64,000 nucleotides of DNA from Umezawaea tangerina (GCF_003002815.1 NZ_PVTF01000009.1:434001-498000); one strand, 5' to 3'; positions 1 to 12,850 are shown, numbered from the stretch's first letter. Translations and numbers: made by a program. Notes: generated by a model from the sequence alone, not told the origin.

Positions 1-1259
1 ACCTCCGGCTCGGTCGAGTCGAGCATGATCGGCAACGTCGACGCCGTGGCCAGCCGCGACGCCAGCGCCGTCATGTCCGCCGCGCCGTCGCGGCCGACGT
101 AGTCCACGTTCAGGTCGAGCAGGTGGGCGCCGTCGCGGGTCTGGTCGCGGGCGATCTCGACGCAGTCGTCGAACCGGTCCTCCAGCATCGCCGTCCGGAA
201 CGCCTTCGAGCCGTTCGCGTTCGTCCGCTCGCCGATCATCAGCACCGACGCGTCCTGCCGGAACGGCACCGCCTGGTAGAGCGACGACACGCCCGGCTCC
301 GGCCGCGGCCTCCGGACCGTCGGGCCGAGGTCGCGCACCGCCCGCACGACCTGCCGGATGTGCTCGCCGGTCGTGCCGCAGCAGCCGCCGACCAGCCGGG
401 TGCCGAAGTCGCGCACGAACCCGACCAGCGCTTCCGCCAGCTCCTCCGGCGACAACGGGTAGACCGCCCCGTTCGGACCCAGTCGCGGGAGGCCCGCGTT
501 CGGCATCACCGACAGCGGGATCCGGGCGTGCTTGGCGAGCTGCCGCAGGTGTTCGCTCATCTCGGCGGGTCCGGTCGCGCAGTTCAACCCGATCAGGTCG
601 ATCCCGAGCGGTTCCAGCGCCGTCAGCGCGGCCCCGATCTCCGAGCCGAGCAGCATCGTGCCGGTCGTCTCGACCGTCACCTGGGCGATGATCGGCACCG
701 TCCGGCCGTCCGCCGCCATCGCCCGCTTGGCCCCGATGATCGACGCCTTGGTCTGCAGCAGGTCCTGCGAGGTCTCCACGACGATCGCGTCCACACCACC
801 CGCGAGCAGGCCTTTCACCTGCTCCACGTACGCGTCGCGCAACCGCGCGAACGGCGCGTGCCCCAACGTCGGCAGCTTCGTGCCGGGCCCGACCGACCCG
901 AGCACGAACCTCGGCCGCCCCGGTTCGGCGAACTCGTCGGCCACCTCGCGGGCCAGCGCACCGCCCACTCTGGACAGTTCGAAGATCCGGTCGGAGATGC
1001 CGTAGTCGGCCAGGTTGGGCAGGTTGGCCCCGAACGTGTTGGTCTCGACGGCGTCGGCCCCCGCCTCCAGGTAGGCCCGGTGCACACCCCGCACCACGTC
1101 CGGCCTGGTGACGTTCAGGATCTCGTTGCAACCCTCGTGACCTGCGAAGTCGTCCAGCGTGAGGTCCACGGACTGGAGCATCGTGCCCATCGCCCCGTCG
1201 GCGACGACCACACGATCTTCGAGCGCGGCCAGCAAAGGTGATGAGACACGATCCACCAT
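1..1259 (-). CDS. metH: Cobalamin-dependent methionine synthase, N-terminal part (cut by window start)
   Basis: MetH transfers a methyl group from methyltetrahydrofolate through cobalamin to homocysteine in the cytoplasm. The 419 codons seen cover the homocysteine-binding barrel and the start of the pterin domain. Early landmarks are ADGAMGTML and the ETNTFGAN motif. The three zinc-binding cysteines are in place: C227 in GLNCATGP and C293/C294 in GGCCGTT. The pterin domain opens with IGERTNANGSKAF near residue 340, and the frame stays open to the edge. The family is about 1,200 residues, so the cobalamin and activation domains lie outside. The start is ATG (MVDRVSSP), 50 bases from the divergent PAC2 gene. 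That gap is too short to hold a cobalamin riboswitch. metH beside a PAC2 gene is a conserved actinobacterial arrangement. Confidence 0.96.
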   Translation of the reverse strand, partial: MVDRVSSPLLAALEDRVVVADGAMGTMLQSVDLTLDDFAGHEGCNEILNVTRPDVVRGVHRAYLEAGADAVETNTFGANLPNLADYGISDRIFELSRVGGALAREVADEFAEPGRPRFVLGSVGPGTKLPTLGHAPFARLRDAYVEQVKGLLAGGVDAIVVETSQDLLQTKASIIGAKRAMAADGRTVPIIAQVTVETTGTMLLGSEIGAALTALEPLGIDLIGLNCATGPAEMSEHLRQLAKHARIPLSVMPNAGLPRLGPNGAVYPLSPEELAEALVGFVRDFGTRLVGGCCGTTGEHIRQVVRAVRDLGPTVRRPRPEPGVSSLYQAVPFRQDASVLMIGERTNANGSKAFRTAMLEDRFDDCVEIARDQTRDGAHLLDLNVDYVGRDGAADMTALASRLATASTLPIMLDSTEPE

Positions 1260-1309
1260 GCGCCAAGCCTACGGGCAACGGACTTGGACCAGGGTCGTAG
1301 TCTGACCCG

Positions 1310-2206
1310 GTGACCGATCCGGACCAGGCCTCCCCCACCCCCTACGACCCTCGGAAACCCCTCACCAACCCGATCATGGTGGCGGCGTTCGAGGGCTGGA
1401 ACGACGCTGGAGACGCAGCCAGTACCGCGATCGAACACCTGCAACTCACCTGGGACGCGACGCCCTTGGCGGAGATCGATCCCGACGACTACTACGACTT
1501 CCAGGTGACCCGCCCCACGGTCCGCATGGTGGACGGCATCACCCGAAGGGTTGAATTCCCCACAACCCGCCTGACCGTGTGCCGCCCTCCCGGCTCCGCC
1601 ACCGACGTCATCCTCGTCCACGGCATCGAGCCCAACATGCGCTGGGGCAAGTTCGCCGCGGAACTGCTGGGCCACATCGAGGGCCTCGGCATCACCACCG
1701 TCGTCACCCTGGGCGCCCTCCTCATGGACACCCCCCACACCCGCCCCGTCCCCGTCACCGGCACCGCCTACGACGAGGAGTCCGCCGCCAAGTACGGCCT
1801 CGAACGCTCCCGCTACGAGGGCCCCACCGGCATAGTCGGCGTCTTCCAGGACCTCTGCGTCCAGGCAGGCATCCCCGCCATCTCCTTCTGGGCCGCGGTC
1901 CCCCACTACGTCTCCCAACCCCCCTCCCCCAAAGCCACCCTCGCCCTCCTCCACCGCGTCGAAGAAGTCCTCGACGTCGAGGTCCCGCTGGGCGCGCTGC
2001 CGGAGCAGGCCGAGGAGTGGGAGCGCACCGTCAGCGAGATGGCCGACGAGGACGAGGACGTCCGCAACTACGTCCGCGCGCTCGAGGAACGCGGCGACGC
2101 CGAAATCGAGATCACCGAGGAAAGCGGCGACGCCATCGCCGCCGAATTCGAACGCTACCTCCGCCGCCGCGGCCGCGGCCCAGGCCGCGGCCCCACCGGC
2201 CTCTAA
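1310..2206 (+). CDS. PAC2 family protein
   Basis: A 298-residue protein of the PAC2 family, named after a eukaryotic proteasome assembly chaperone. The cellular role of actinobacterial members is not firmly established. The family-typical N-terminal run is VAAFEGWNDAGDAAS, followed by an EIDPDDYYDFQVTRP segment and ILVHGIEPNMRW. The C-terminus is acidic (EMADEDEDVRNYVRALEE) and ends in an Arg/Gly-rich tail. The start is GTG. The gene is divergent from metH and shares a 50-bp promoter region with it. It is closed by a strong hairpin 12 bases after the stop. No signal peptide or membrane segment is seen. Confidence 0.9.
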   Translation: MTDPDQASPTPYDPRKPLTNPIMVAAFEGWNDAGDAASTAIEHLQLTWDATPLAEIDPDDYYDFQVTRPTVRMVDGITRRVEFPTTRLTVCRPPGSATDVILVHGIEPNMRWGKFAAELLGHIEGLGITTVVTLGALLMDTPHTRPVPVTGTAYDEESAAKYGLERSRYEGPTGIVGVFQDLCVQAGIPAISFWAAVPHYVSQPPSPKATLALLHRVEEVLDVEVPLGALPEQAEEWERTVSEMADEDEDVRNYVRALEERGDAEIEITEESGDAIAAEFERYLRRRGRGPGRGPTGL

Positions 2207-2217
2207 CCCCCACCCAC

Positions 2218-2243
2218 GCCGGGATCGGCCCCCCGATCCCGGC
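2218..2243 (+). terminator. Rho-independent-like hairpin after the PAC2 gene
   Basis: A perfect 11-bp stem (GCCGGGATCGG paired with CCGATCCCGGC) with a CCCC loop starts 12 bases after the PAC2 stop codon. It has no U tract, as is usual in high-GC actinobacteria. Confidence 0.75.
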
Positions 2244-2451
2244 ACCCCCACCCACAACCACACCCGCCCAGCCGAGGCACCAGACCACCTGCCCGCCTCT
2301 TGGCCAGACACGCCCAACACCTAGTCGACACCCACATCCAGCAAGCTCGGACGCCCTCAACACCACCGATCCCCACCCCAACGCATCCGCCACCTCGCCT
2401 CCGGCGCAAAGCACCCACCGCTACACCCGACGCAAGGCCGCCCAACCCGAC

Positions 2452-2780
2452 GCGCAGCGAAGATCCCCAGCAGATCCGCAGCCCGCCACCCCCACCCGAC
2501 GCGGAGCGTCCCCCGCCTAGTCCAACGCGCAGCCAGGACGCCCGTCCGACGGCGAAGCCAAGGAACCCCACGTTGGGCGCAGCCCGCCAACGCGCATCCG
2601 GCGCGAAGCGCCTGGGGCCTTATCCGCAGCGCAGCAAGGATGCCCAGTCCGACGCGCAGCGAGGACCCCCAGCCGGGCGAAGCCCGCCACCCCCAACCGG
2701 CGCGGAGCGCCTGTGGCCTTGTCCGACGCGCAGCGAGGATGCCCAGTCGGCGAAGCCGATGCCCTGTCAGGCGCAGCCTG
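2452..2780. repeat. Array of GCGNAGC mini-hairpins, about 25-bp period (copy 1)
   Basis: The gene-free stretch 2244-2829 contains thirteen GCGNAGC heptamers. They start at 2452, 2501, 2527, 2552, 2577, 2603, 2629, 2654, 2677, 2702, 2728, 2750 and 2771, so most steps are 21-26 bp. Many are extended into perfect small stems with a three-base GNA loop, for example GACGC-GGA-GCGTC, GGGC-GCA-GCCC, GGCGC-GAA-GCGCC, TCGGC-GAA-GCCGA and CAGGC-GCA-GCCTG. Stem bases differ between units but stay complementary. Linkers often read GATGCCC plus a GTC-like sequence. The units translate in several frames into Pro/Arg-rich sequence with no family resemblance, so I read the block as non-coding. A shorter second copy is at 21437-21604. 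Confidence 0.85.
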
Positions 2781-2829
2781 ATGCCCTCAAAACCCACCCT
2801 TCCCCCCACACCCCGACGAGAAAGCCATC

Positions 2830-2892
2830 TCTATACCCGCCGAATCTTGTCAAGACAGCTCCACCGTCTTGACAAGATTCGGCGGGTATAGA
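2830..2892. repeat. Long perfect hairpin closing repeat element copy 1
   Basis: Perfect 27-bp inverted arms at 2830-2856 and 2866-2892 flank a nine-base loop, AGCTCCACC. The inner 11 bp (CTTGTCAAGAC / GTCTTGACAAG) are identical to those of the hairpin at 21642-21696, while the outer arms differ between copies but pair perfectly in each. It lies 50 bases beyond the mini-hairpin array. It could act as a terminator or as the end of a mobile or REP-like element. The remaining 2893-3122 is C-rich and shows nothing else I recognise. Confidence 0.85.
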
Positions 2893-3122
2893 ACACTCGG
2901 CGACCGGGGTGCCCCCACGCCCCCAACGAAACCCCAACCCCACCCAAGGGTCCCCCGATCCGGAAGACCCCCCAATACACAAGGTACCCAGGGGGTCCGA
3001 CAATTCCCGCCCACCAGCACCCCCACCAGCACCCCCACGACCAACCACCCCAACCCCCACCCCGCCCCTGGCAAACCCCCGCCCTCTACGCAGGCGGCCT
3101 CCTAGGCCCCTTCGGCGGCGCC

Positions 3123-4322
3123 ATGACCTCCTCCGTCCTCCCCGAGATCGGCGCCGACTTCCACCGCACCCCCGGCGACGCCGCCCTCACCCTTTCCCTC
3201 TACCTCCTCCCCTTCGCCGCCCTCATGCTCTTCTCCGGCACCTTGGGCGCCCGTTGGGGCTCCGTGCGAACAGTCCGGATCGCCTACCTCACCTACACCG
3301 CCGCCTCCCTCCTCTGCGCCGCGGCGAACACCTTCCCCCTCCTGCTGACCGGCCGAGTCCTCCAAGGTGCCGCGAACGCCTTCACCACCCCGCTGCTGCT
3401 CGCCGCCCTCGCCTCGACAACCCCGAAGCACCGACTGGGGCGAACGCTGGGTGTCTTCGCGTCCATGCAGGCCGTGGGCCAGACGTCGGCTCCGCTCGTG
3501 GGCGGTCTGGCCGCCGAGGCCTCCTGGCGCTGGGCCTTCCTGGGTGCCGCGGCGGTAGCGGCCCTGCTCGCCTGCGCGGGCCTGCCGAGGACCACCTCGA
3601 CCGACCGCCCCGGGCTCCGCAGCGCCTGGCGTCCGTCGGTCATCCGGATCGCCGTCACCGGCTTCATCGCGTGGGGGTGCCTGGGTGGTCTGTCGTTCCT
3701 CGTGGCGTTCCGGCTGGGGGACGGGTTCGGGCTGAGCGCGGGGCAGCGGGGGCTCGTGCTGACCGGGTTCGGCATCGCGGGAATCCTCACCGCGCGGCTG
3801 GTCGGGCGGGCGGTGGACCGGTTCGGGGCGAAGCGGTGCGTGCTGCTCGGCTCGGTGACCGGCGCCGTCCTGCTGGCCGGGGTCGCGCTGCTCCCGTCGC
3901 TGTGGGCCGTCGGACTCCTGTGGGCGGCGGGAGGCGCGGCCAGCCAGGGGATCATCGTCGGCGTGAACGCGCTGGTGCTGTCGGATCCGGGCGCGAACCG
4001 GGGTGGGTCGGTGTCGGTGGTGCAGTCGCTGCGCTTCCTCGGCGGCGCGCTCTCACCGGCGCTGATCGTGCCCCTGTACCACCTCGACGCGGTCGTGGCC
4101 TTCCTCGTCCCGGCCGCGCTGCTCGTCGCCGTCCCCCCACTGGCGCTGCACCGCCAACACGCCGGCGAGCACGTACAACCCGGCCTGGACGTCGAGCAGC
4201 ACGGGCAGCCCGAACGGCCCGACGAGAGCCCCGGCGATGATCATCCCGACGGCCTGGAACCCGTCGAACAGGCTGAAGAAGCTGCTCAGCACCCTTCCCC
4301 GCGTCGCATCCGAGGTGTGTAG
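3123..4322 (+). CDS. Major facilitator superfamily transporter; start uncertain
   Basis: An MFS permease, probably a drug or metabolite exporter in the inner membrane; the substrate is unknown. Hydrophobic segments run through to about residue 345, with an ARWGSVRTVR loop after TM2 and RAVDRFGAKRC in the second half, both typical MFS loop positions. The ATG used here is inside TM1. The same frame upstream reads PWQTPALYAGGLLGPFGG, which looks like genuine TM1 sequence, yet no ATG, GTG or TTG occurs between that segment and the in-frame stop at 2889-2891. The true start may be non-canonical, or the 5-prime end may be damaged. The last 55 or so residues are hydrophilic and antisense to the neighbouring MFS gene. 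Confidence 0.75.
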   Translation: MTSSVLPEIGADFHRTPGDAALTLSLYLLPFAALMLFSGTLGARWGSVRTVRIAYLTYTAASLLCAAANTFPLLLTGRVLQGAANAFTTPLLLAALASTTPKHRLGRTLGVFASMQAVGQTSAPLVGGLAAEASWRWAFLGAAAVAALLACAGLPRTTSTDRPGLRSAWRPSVIRIAVTGFIAWGCLGGLSFLVAFRLGDGFGLSAGQRGLVLTGFGIAGILTARLVGRAVDRFGAKRCVLLGSVTGAVLLAGVALLPSLWAVGLLWAAGGAASQGIIVGVNALVLSDPGANRGGSVSVVQSLRFLGGALSPALIVPLYHLDAVVAFLVPAALLVAVPPLALHRQHAGEHVQPGLDVEQHGQPERPDESPGDDHPDGLEPVEQAEEAAQHPSPRRIRGV

Positions 4323-5318
4323 CTGCAACACCGACAGCATCCCGGCGCCGACCACGACCCCCGGCGCGCCGACCACCGCGAACCCGACCAGGTAGTACGG
4401 CAACGAGGTGGTCAGGGAGGCGCTGTTCCAGATCACCGCGCTGAGCACCCCGAGACTCAGCAGCCCCCACGCCAGCACCCGGCCCGGCACGAACCTGCGC
4501 GCCAGCACGCCGACCAGCGCGCCGCCGACGAGCCCGCCGACGGCCTGGACGCCGCGCAGCAACCCGGTGGCGGCCTCGTCCCCGCCGATCCGCTCGGTCA
4601 CGAACACCACGAACAGCACCACGAACAACCCCTGGGCCGTGGACATCAGCCCGACCACCAGCACCATGAACCGCAGCTGCCGCCGACCGGTGATCTCCCG
4701 CAGCCCCTCCACCCACGCCCTGACCACCGGCGGGTGCTCGACCGGCTCGGCGTCCACCCCGAACGCGCGCACCAGCAGCGCCGCGGCGAGCAGGAACGAC
4801 GCCGCGTCGGCCGCGAGCACCCCCGGCAGCCCGGTGCACCCGAGCAGGACGCCGCCGAGCGACGCGCCGAGCAGCCGGGCGAGGTTGCCGTTGAGCCCGA
4901 TCAGCCCGTTGGCCGCCGTGATCTGGTCGCGCTCCAGCAACGACGGCAGCAGCGCGCTCTTGGCCGGTTCGAACAGCGCGGCGAGCCCGGCCTGGCAGGC
5001 CGTGACGACGTTGACCAGCACCAGGTCCTCGGCGCCGCGCACGGCGAGCAGCGGCAGCAGGGCGAGGGCCTGGGCGACGCTGACCAGCAGCATCAGCCGC
5101 CGCCGGTCCCAGCGGTCGGCCAGCACACCGGCCACCGGCGACAGCGCGATGCCCGGCAGCAGCGCGACGACGAACGTGGTCGCGGTGGCCCCGACCGACC
5201 CGGTGAGCTGGTAGACGTAGATCGGCATCGCGACCTGGAGCACCCAGTCGCCGATCTCGGAGACGAACCCCGCGACCCACAGCCGCCGGAACGCGGGGTT
5301 CGCCAGCGGGCCGCTCAC
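4053..5318 (-). CDS. Major facilitator superfamily exporter (MFS_3/enterobactin-exporter type)
   Basis: A 12-TM MFS protein of about 421 residues, starting GTG (VSGPLANPAFRRLW). The FRRLWVAGFVSEIGDW opening and the LADRWDRRRLML loop between TM2 and TM3 are typical of the MFS_3 group, whose members often export drugs or siderophores. The start overlaps the stop of the upstream ArsR gene by four bases (GTGA), so the two are translationally coupled and the regulator very likely controls this transporter. Recognisable membrane sequence ends near VLAGVLAVQRQWG (about 4150). The last 30 residues or so are charged and lie antisense to the convergent MFS gene, giving a 270-bp coding overlap. Confidence 0.9.
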   Translation of the reverse strand: MSGPLANPAFRRLWVAGFVSEIGDWVLQVAMPIYVYQLTGSVGATATTFVVALLPGIALSPVAGVLADRWDRRRLMLLVSVAQALALLPLLAVRGAEDLVLVNVVTACQAGLAALFEPAKSALLPSLLERDQITAANGLIGLNGNLARLLGASLGGVLLGCTGLPGVLAADAASFLLAAALLVRAFGVDAEPVEHPPVVRAWVEGLREITGRRQLRFMVLVVGLMSTAQGLFVVLFVVFVTERIGGDEAATGLLRGVQAVGGLVGGALVGVLARRFVPGRVLAWGLLSLGVLSAVIWNSASLTTSLPYYLVGFAVVGAPGVVVGAGMLSVLQLHTSDATRGRVLSSFFSLFDGFQAVGMIIAGALVGPFGLPVLLDVQAGLYVLAGVLAVQRQWGDGDEQRGRDEEGHDRVEVVQGHDQRR

Positions 5319-5872
5319 CGGAGGAACGCCCGGATGCCGAAGTGGACCGGTGCGGCGCCCTCTGGCACGTCCTCGCGCACCGGCACGAGGTAGGGCCGCA
5401 GCAGGTCGTCGACGATGCCGAGCAGCCCGCCCAGCTCCTCCGCGGTCACGTTGAGCGCGTAGCCGTGGAACGCCGAGGCCTCCAGCCACTCGCGCGGCAG
5501 CTCGTGCTGCCGGTCGAGGAACCGCTGCACGAGCCGGTTGTCCTCGTTGAGCTGCAACGCCGCCAGCGCGTCCTGCTGGGTGCGCACGGCCGGGTCCTCG
5601 TCGAACCCGCCGAAGTCGAACCCGACCTCGGTGGCCCGCCACGGCCGTTCCCGCGCGTCGGTGGCGTCGACCCGTTCCACGAAGCCGAACCTGGCCAGCT
5701 GCCGGAGGTGCCAGCTGCAGTTGGAGGCGCTGGAGCCGACCTCGTCGGCGCACTCGCTGGCCGTGCGCGGTCCGACCGACACCAGGTGGTTGAGCAGCGA
5801 CACCCGCAACGGGTGCGTGAGCGCCTTGAGCGCGTCGACGTCGACGACCCGACGCGGTTCCGGAAACACCAT
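5315..5872 (-). CDS. ArsR-like winged-helix transcriptional repressor
   Basis: A cytoplasmic DNA-binding regulator of about 185 residues. The N-terminal 90 residues form an ArsR/HTH_20 winged helix: LKALTHPLRVSLLNHL, then SECADEVGSSASNCSWHLRQL as the recognition region. The C-terminal half has no metal-binding cysteine cluster, so the ligand is unknown. I chose the ATG at 5872 because AGGAG lies five bases upstream; a GTG six bases earlier sits too close to it. A 32-bp inverted repeat immediately upstream is a likely operator, implying autoregulation of this gene and the coupled MFS exporter. Confidence 0.88.
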   Translation of the reverse strand: MVFPEPRRVVDVDALKALTHPLRVSLLNHLVSVGPRTASECADEVGSSASNCSWHLRQLARFGFVERVDATDARERPWRATEVGFDFGGFDEDPAVRTQQDALAALQLNEDNRLVQRFLDRQHELPREWLEASAFHGYALNVTAEELGGLLGIVDDLLRPYLVPVREDVPEGAAPVHFGIRAFLR

Positions 5873-5880
5873 CACCACTC

Positions 5881-5912
5881 CTGAAAGAGTTCTTTCGAAA
5901 GTTCTCTTTCAG
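5881..5912. promoter_or_regulatory. Probable operator of the ArsR-MFS operon
   Basis: CTGAAAGAG (5881-5889) and CTCTTTCAG (5904-5912) are perfect inverted arms, and the centre contains the palindrome CTTTCGAAAG. The site lies just upstream of the ribosome-binding site of the repressor gene. It is AT-rich compared with its surroundings, as expected for a promoter/operator. Confidence 0.7.
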
Positions 5913-5940
5913 GTTTGCACGCCGACGGGCGCACGGCAAG

Positions 5941-5968
5941 GGCCGGGTCCCCCGCGGAGGACCCGGCC
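5941..5968 (-). terminator. Hairpin terminator after the ABC transporter operon
   Basis: GGCCGGGTCC (5941-5950) and GGACCCGGCC (5959-5968) form a perfect 10-bp stem 15 bases downstream of the permease stop on the minus strand. Confidence 0.7.
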
Positions 5969-5983
5969 GGACGGGCGATCAGG

Positions 5984-7663
5984 TCAGGTGGTGAGGTCCC
6001 GGCGCCGGAACGCGGCGAGCCCCGCGGCCACGAGCGCGGCGGCGACCAGCGCCAGCACCACCAGCGGGACGGGGTCGACGTCACCCGCCGGGAACCTCGG
6101 CACGTGGGTGAACGGCGAGAGGTCCATCGCCCACTGGTCCAGCTCCAGCAGCGGCCCGAGCTGGCCGAGCAGCAGGAACACGACGAGCGCGACCCACCCG
6201 GCGGCGACGAGGCGGGGTGCCGCGCCGAACGCCAGGACCACGATGCCGATGAGCACCCACGCCGCGGGCACCTGGAGCATCGCCGCGACGAACACCGGCC
6301 CGAACCGGCTCATGTCACCGGAGGACGCGCCGTGCGACAGCCCGGCGCCCACACCGGTCGCCGCCACCAGCAGCACCGGACCGCCGAGCGCGATGACGAG
6401 GTGGCTGCACGCCCAGCTCGTCCGCGAGACCGCCGCGGCCAGCAGCGGCTCGGCGCGCTGGCCCGTCTCCTCGGACCTGAGCCGCAGCGCGGCCTGGATG
6501 CCGTAGATCGACGCGACCAGGCCCATGATGCCCATCTCCGCGGAGATGAAGGCGTCGGTGAGCGCGTCGGTGCCGCCCAGCTTGGCGACCATCTCCCGCG
6601 CGGACGGGGTGTCGACGAACCCGCCGACGTTGCCCGCGATGTTGCCGAGCACGAGCCCGAGACCCGCGAAGGCCGCCGCCCAGCCGAGCAGCGACGCGCG
6701 TTGCAGGCGCCACGCCAGCGCGAACGTGCCGGTCAGCCGCGCGGACCCGGCGGGACCGAGCCGGTCGGCGACCAGGCCCGCGCCGATGTCGCGACGTTCG
6801 ACCAGCGCGTACGACGCCATGACGACGACGGCGGCGAAGCCGAGCATGACCAGCAGGACCCACCAGCGGTCGCCCGAGTAGGGCCGGAACTGCTGGCCCC
6901 AGCCGACGGGCGAGAGCCACGACATCCAGCCGGGACCGTCCGGGCCCGCGGTGTCGCCGACCGCGCGCACGACGTACACGACGCCGAGCACGACCGCCGC
7001 GAGACCGGTCGCGCCGCGGGCGGTGGACGAGACCTGCGCGGTGACGGCGGCGATCGCCGCGAAGGCGATCCCGACCCCGCCCCAGGCGAGGCCGAACGCG
7101 AACGAGCCCGCCGTCGGCATGCCCGCCCCCGCCACGGTCACGGCCGTGAGCAGCGCCAGCACGACGTTGGTGCCGACGGCGACGACCAGCGCCGAGGTCA
7201 GCGGGGCGAACCGGCCGACGACGGTCGCGCCGACCAGCTCCAGCCGCCCGGACTCCTCCTCGGCGCGGGTGTGCCGGACGACGACGATGACCGACAGCAG
7301 CGCGATCATCACCGCGCCGATGCCGCCGGTCTTGACCATCGAGATGCCGCCCTCCGACGCCGGGTCGTACACCCGGCCGTACAGGGCGACCAGCGCCGTC
7401 GTGTTGTTCGCGGCGGTGGCGGAGGCGATGCGCGACTCGACCGTCGAGTAGAGGTCGGCGGCGGCCGCGGCGGACCCCACCGCCAGCAGCACGATGCCCG
7501 CGACCCAGCCGGGCAGCATGATCCGGTCACGGCGCAAAGCGAGCCGCACCAACGCGCCCGTGCCGACGAACCCGCCGCTCACAGCGGTGGCATCGGGTCC
7601 ACCGTCCGGCGACGTCGGAGTCGGATCCGGTCGGGACACCGCGGGAGCGCGTCCGGCGCTCAT
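5984..7663 (-). CDS. ABC-type multidrug exporter permease
   Basis: An integral membrane protein of 559 residues forming the channel of an ABC exporter, with about 12 predicted hydrophobic segments. The first follows [11 protein letters not shown] and the last is near [18 protein letters not shown]. This is the double-length, two-halves architecture typical of polyketide or peptide-antibiotic exporters in actinobacteria. The start ATG (MSAGRAP) overlaps the ATPase stop by ATGA, so both proteins are made together. A soluble N-terminal stretch of about 40 residues rich in Pro/Asp precedes TM1. The substrate cannot be read from sequence. Confidence 0.9.
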   Translation of the reverse strand: MSAGRAPAVSRPDPTPTSPDGGPDATAVSGGFVGTGALVRLALRRDRIMLPGWVAGIVLLAVGSAAAAADLYSTVESRIASATAANNTTALVALYGRVYDPASEGGISMVKTGGIGAVMIALLSVIVVVRHTRAEEESGRLELVGATVVGRFAPLTSALVVAVGTNVVLALLTAVTVAGAGMPTAGSFAFGLAWGGVGIAFAAIAAVTAQVSSTARGATGLAAVVLGVVYVVRAVGDTAGPDGPGWMSWLSPVGWGQQFRPYSGDRWWVLLVMLGFAAVVVMASYALVERRDIGAGLVADRLGPAGSARLTGTFALAWRLQRASLLGWAAAFAGLGLVLGNIAGNVGGFVDTPSAREMVAKLGGTDALTDAFISAEMGIMGLVASIYGIQAALRLRSEETGQRAEPLLAAAVSRTSWACSHLVIALGGPVLLVAATGVGAGLSHGASSGDMSRFGPVFVAAMLQVPAAWVLIGIVVLAFGAAPRLVAAGWVALVVFLLLGQLGPLLELDQWAMDLSPFTHVPRFPAGDVDPVPLVVLALVAAALVAAGLAAFRRRDLTT

Positions 7664-8559
7664 CGCGACACCGCCGGCTCCGCCTCGTAGTGCCGGAGGA
7701 ACAGCTGCTCCAACGTCGGCGGGTGGCTGGCCAGGCTGCGCACACCGGCCAGGGTGAGCTGCCGGAGGACGGCGTCGAGCTGGTCGGTGTCCACGTCGAA
7801 GCGGGCCCGCAGACCGTCGACCTTCAGGTCGTGCACGCCGGGCAGCGCGGCCAGGCCGTCGGGGGCGGAGGCGAGCTCGGCGGAGATGCTGGTGCGGGTG
7901 AGGTGGCGCAGCTCGGCGAGCGTGCCGGACTCGACGGTCCGGCCGTTGCGGACGATGCTCACCCGGTCGCAGAGCGCCTCCACCTCGGCGAGGATGTGGC
8001 TGGAGAGCAGGACGGTCCTCCCCTGGACCCGCTCCTCCTGAACGCACTCCTGGAACACGGCCTCCATCAGCGGGTCCAGCCCGGAGGTCGGCTCGTCCAG
8101 GATCAGCAGCTCGACGTCGGAGGCGAGGGCGGCGACCAGCGCCACCTTCTGCCGGTTGCCCTTGGAGTAGGCGCGACCCTTCTTGCGGGGGTCGAGCTCG
8201 AACCGCTCCAGCAGCTCGGCGCGCCTGGTGGGGTCGAGACCGCCGCGCAGCCTGCCGAGCAGGTCGATGACCTCGCCGCCGGACAGGGTCGGCCACAGCG
8301 TGACGTCGCCCGGCACGTAGGCCAGCCTGCGGTGCAGGGTGACCGCGTCCTTCCACGGGTCGCCGCCGAGCAGGCGGGTGGTGCCCGCGTCCGCCCGGAG
8401 CAGTCCCAGCAACACCCGGATGGTGGTCGACTTGCCCGCGCCGTTGGGGCCGAGGAAGCCGTGCACCTCACCGGTGCGGACGGTCAGGTCGAGACCGTCC
8501 AACGCACGCGTCGGGCCGTAGCTCTTCACCAGGCCCGACACGGATATCGCATCTGTCAT
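7660..8559 (-). CDS. ABC transporter ATP-binding protein
   Basis: The ATPase subunit (299 residues) that powers the downstream permease. Walker A is GPNGAGKST, Walker B is [13 protein letters not shown], and the H-loop lies in LLSSHIL. The signature motif is the divergent YSKGNRQK form seen in DrrA-like exporters rather than LSGGQ. A C-terminal extension of about 90 residues (after [11 protein letters not shown]) is also usual in that group. The gene is divergent from a GbsR/MarR-type regulator whose likely operator lies between them, so exporter expression is probably induced when that regulator senses a toxic compound. Confidence 0.93.
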   Translation of the reverse strand: MTDAISVSGLVKSYGPTRALDGLDLTVRTGEVHGFLGPNGAGKSTTIRVLLGLLRADAGTTRLLGGDPWKDAVTLHRRLAYVPGDVTLWPTLSGGEVIDLLGRLRGGLDPTRRAELLERFELDPRKKGRAYSKGNRQKVALVAALASDVELLILDEPTSGLDPLMEAVFQECVQEERVQGRTVLLSSHILAEVEALCDRVSIVRNGRTVESGTLAELRHLTRTSISAELASAPDGLAALPGVHDLKVDGLRARFDVDTDQLDAVLRQLTLAGVRSLASHPPTLEQLFLRHYEAEPAVSR

Positions 8560-8579
8560 GACCGGTAAGCTACACTTGT

Positions 8580-8595
8580 TTCACAAATTCGTGAA
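8580..8595. promoter_or_regulatory. Candidate operator between exporter and regulator genes
   Basis: TTCAC-AAATTC-GTGAA is an inverted repeat inside an AT-rich island (8565-8615) in the 91-bp gap between the divergent ATPase and regulator genes. It is a plausible binding site for the GbsR/MarR protein. Confidence 0.55.
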
Positions 8596-8650
8596 GTTAT
8601 GAAATCGGATAAGGTTCGGTCCCGAACCGGTCGAAGGGGATGATGCGACG

Positions 8651-12850
<4,200 letters not shown>

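Noticed and set aside
1260-1309. Cobalamin riboswitch upstream of metH
   Set aside because: Only 50 bases separate metH from the divergent PAC2 gene and no B12-box-like sequence is visible.
2249-2310. tRNA-like fold in gene-free regions
   Set aside because: No stretch in the window showed a complete cloverleaf with the conserved T-loop and a CCA-compatible acceptor stem; isolated hairpins are better explained as terminators or repeats.
1115-2320. Long minus-strand reading frame opposite the PAC2 gene
   Set aside because: It is the mirror of a well-supported plus-strand gene; its translation is Gly/Val/Asp-rich without family features.
2452-2780. CRISPR array
   Set aside because: The period of about 25 bp is too short, only seven bases are constant, there are no unique spacers between longer identical repeats, and no cas gene is nearby.
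2300-2872. Pro/Arg-rich protein encoded by the repeat block
   Set aside because: Several frames on both strands are equally open because the block is GC-rich and repetitive; no ribosome-binding site, domain or single-frame codon bias supports a gene.
5984-8356. Single long protein covering the exporter permease and part of the ATPase
   Set aside because: The ATPase is read in another frame with intact Walker motifs, and the permease starts at the ATGA overlap; the upstream part of the long frame is a shadow.
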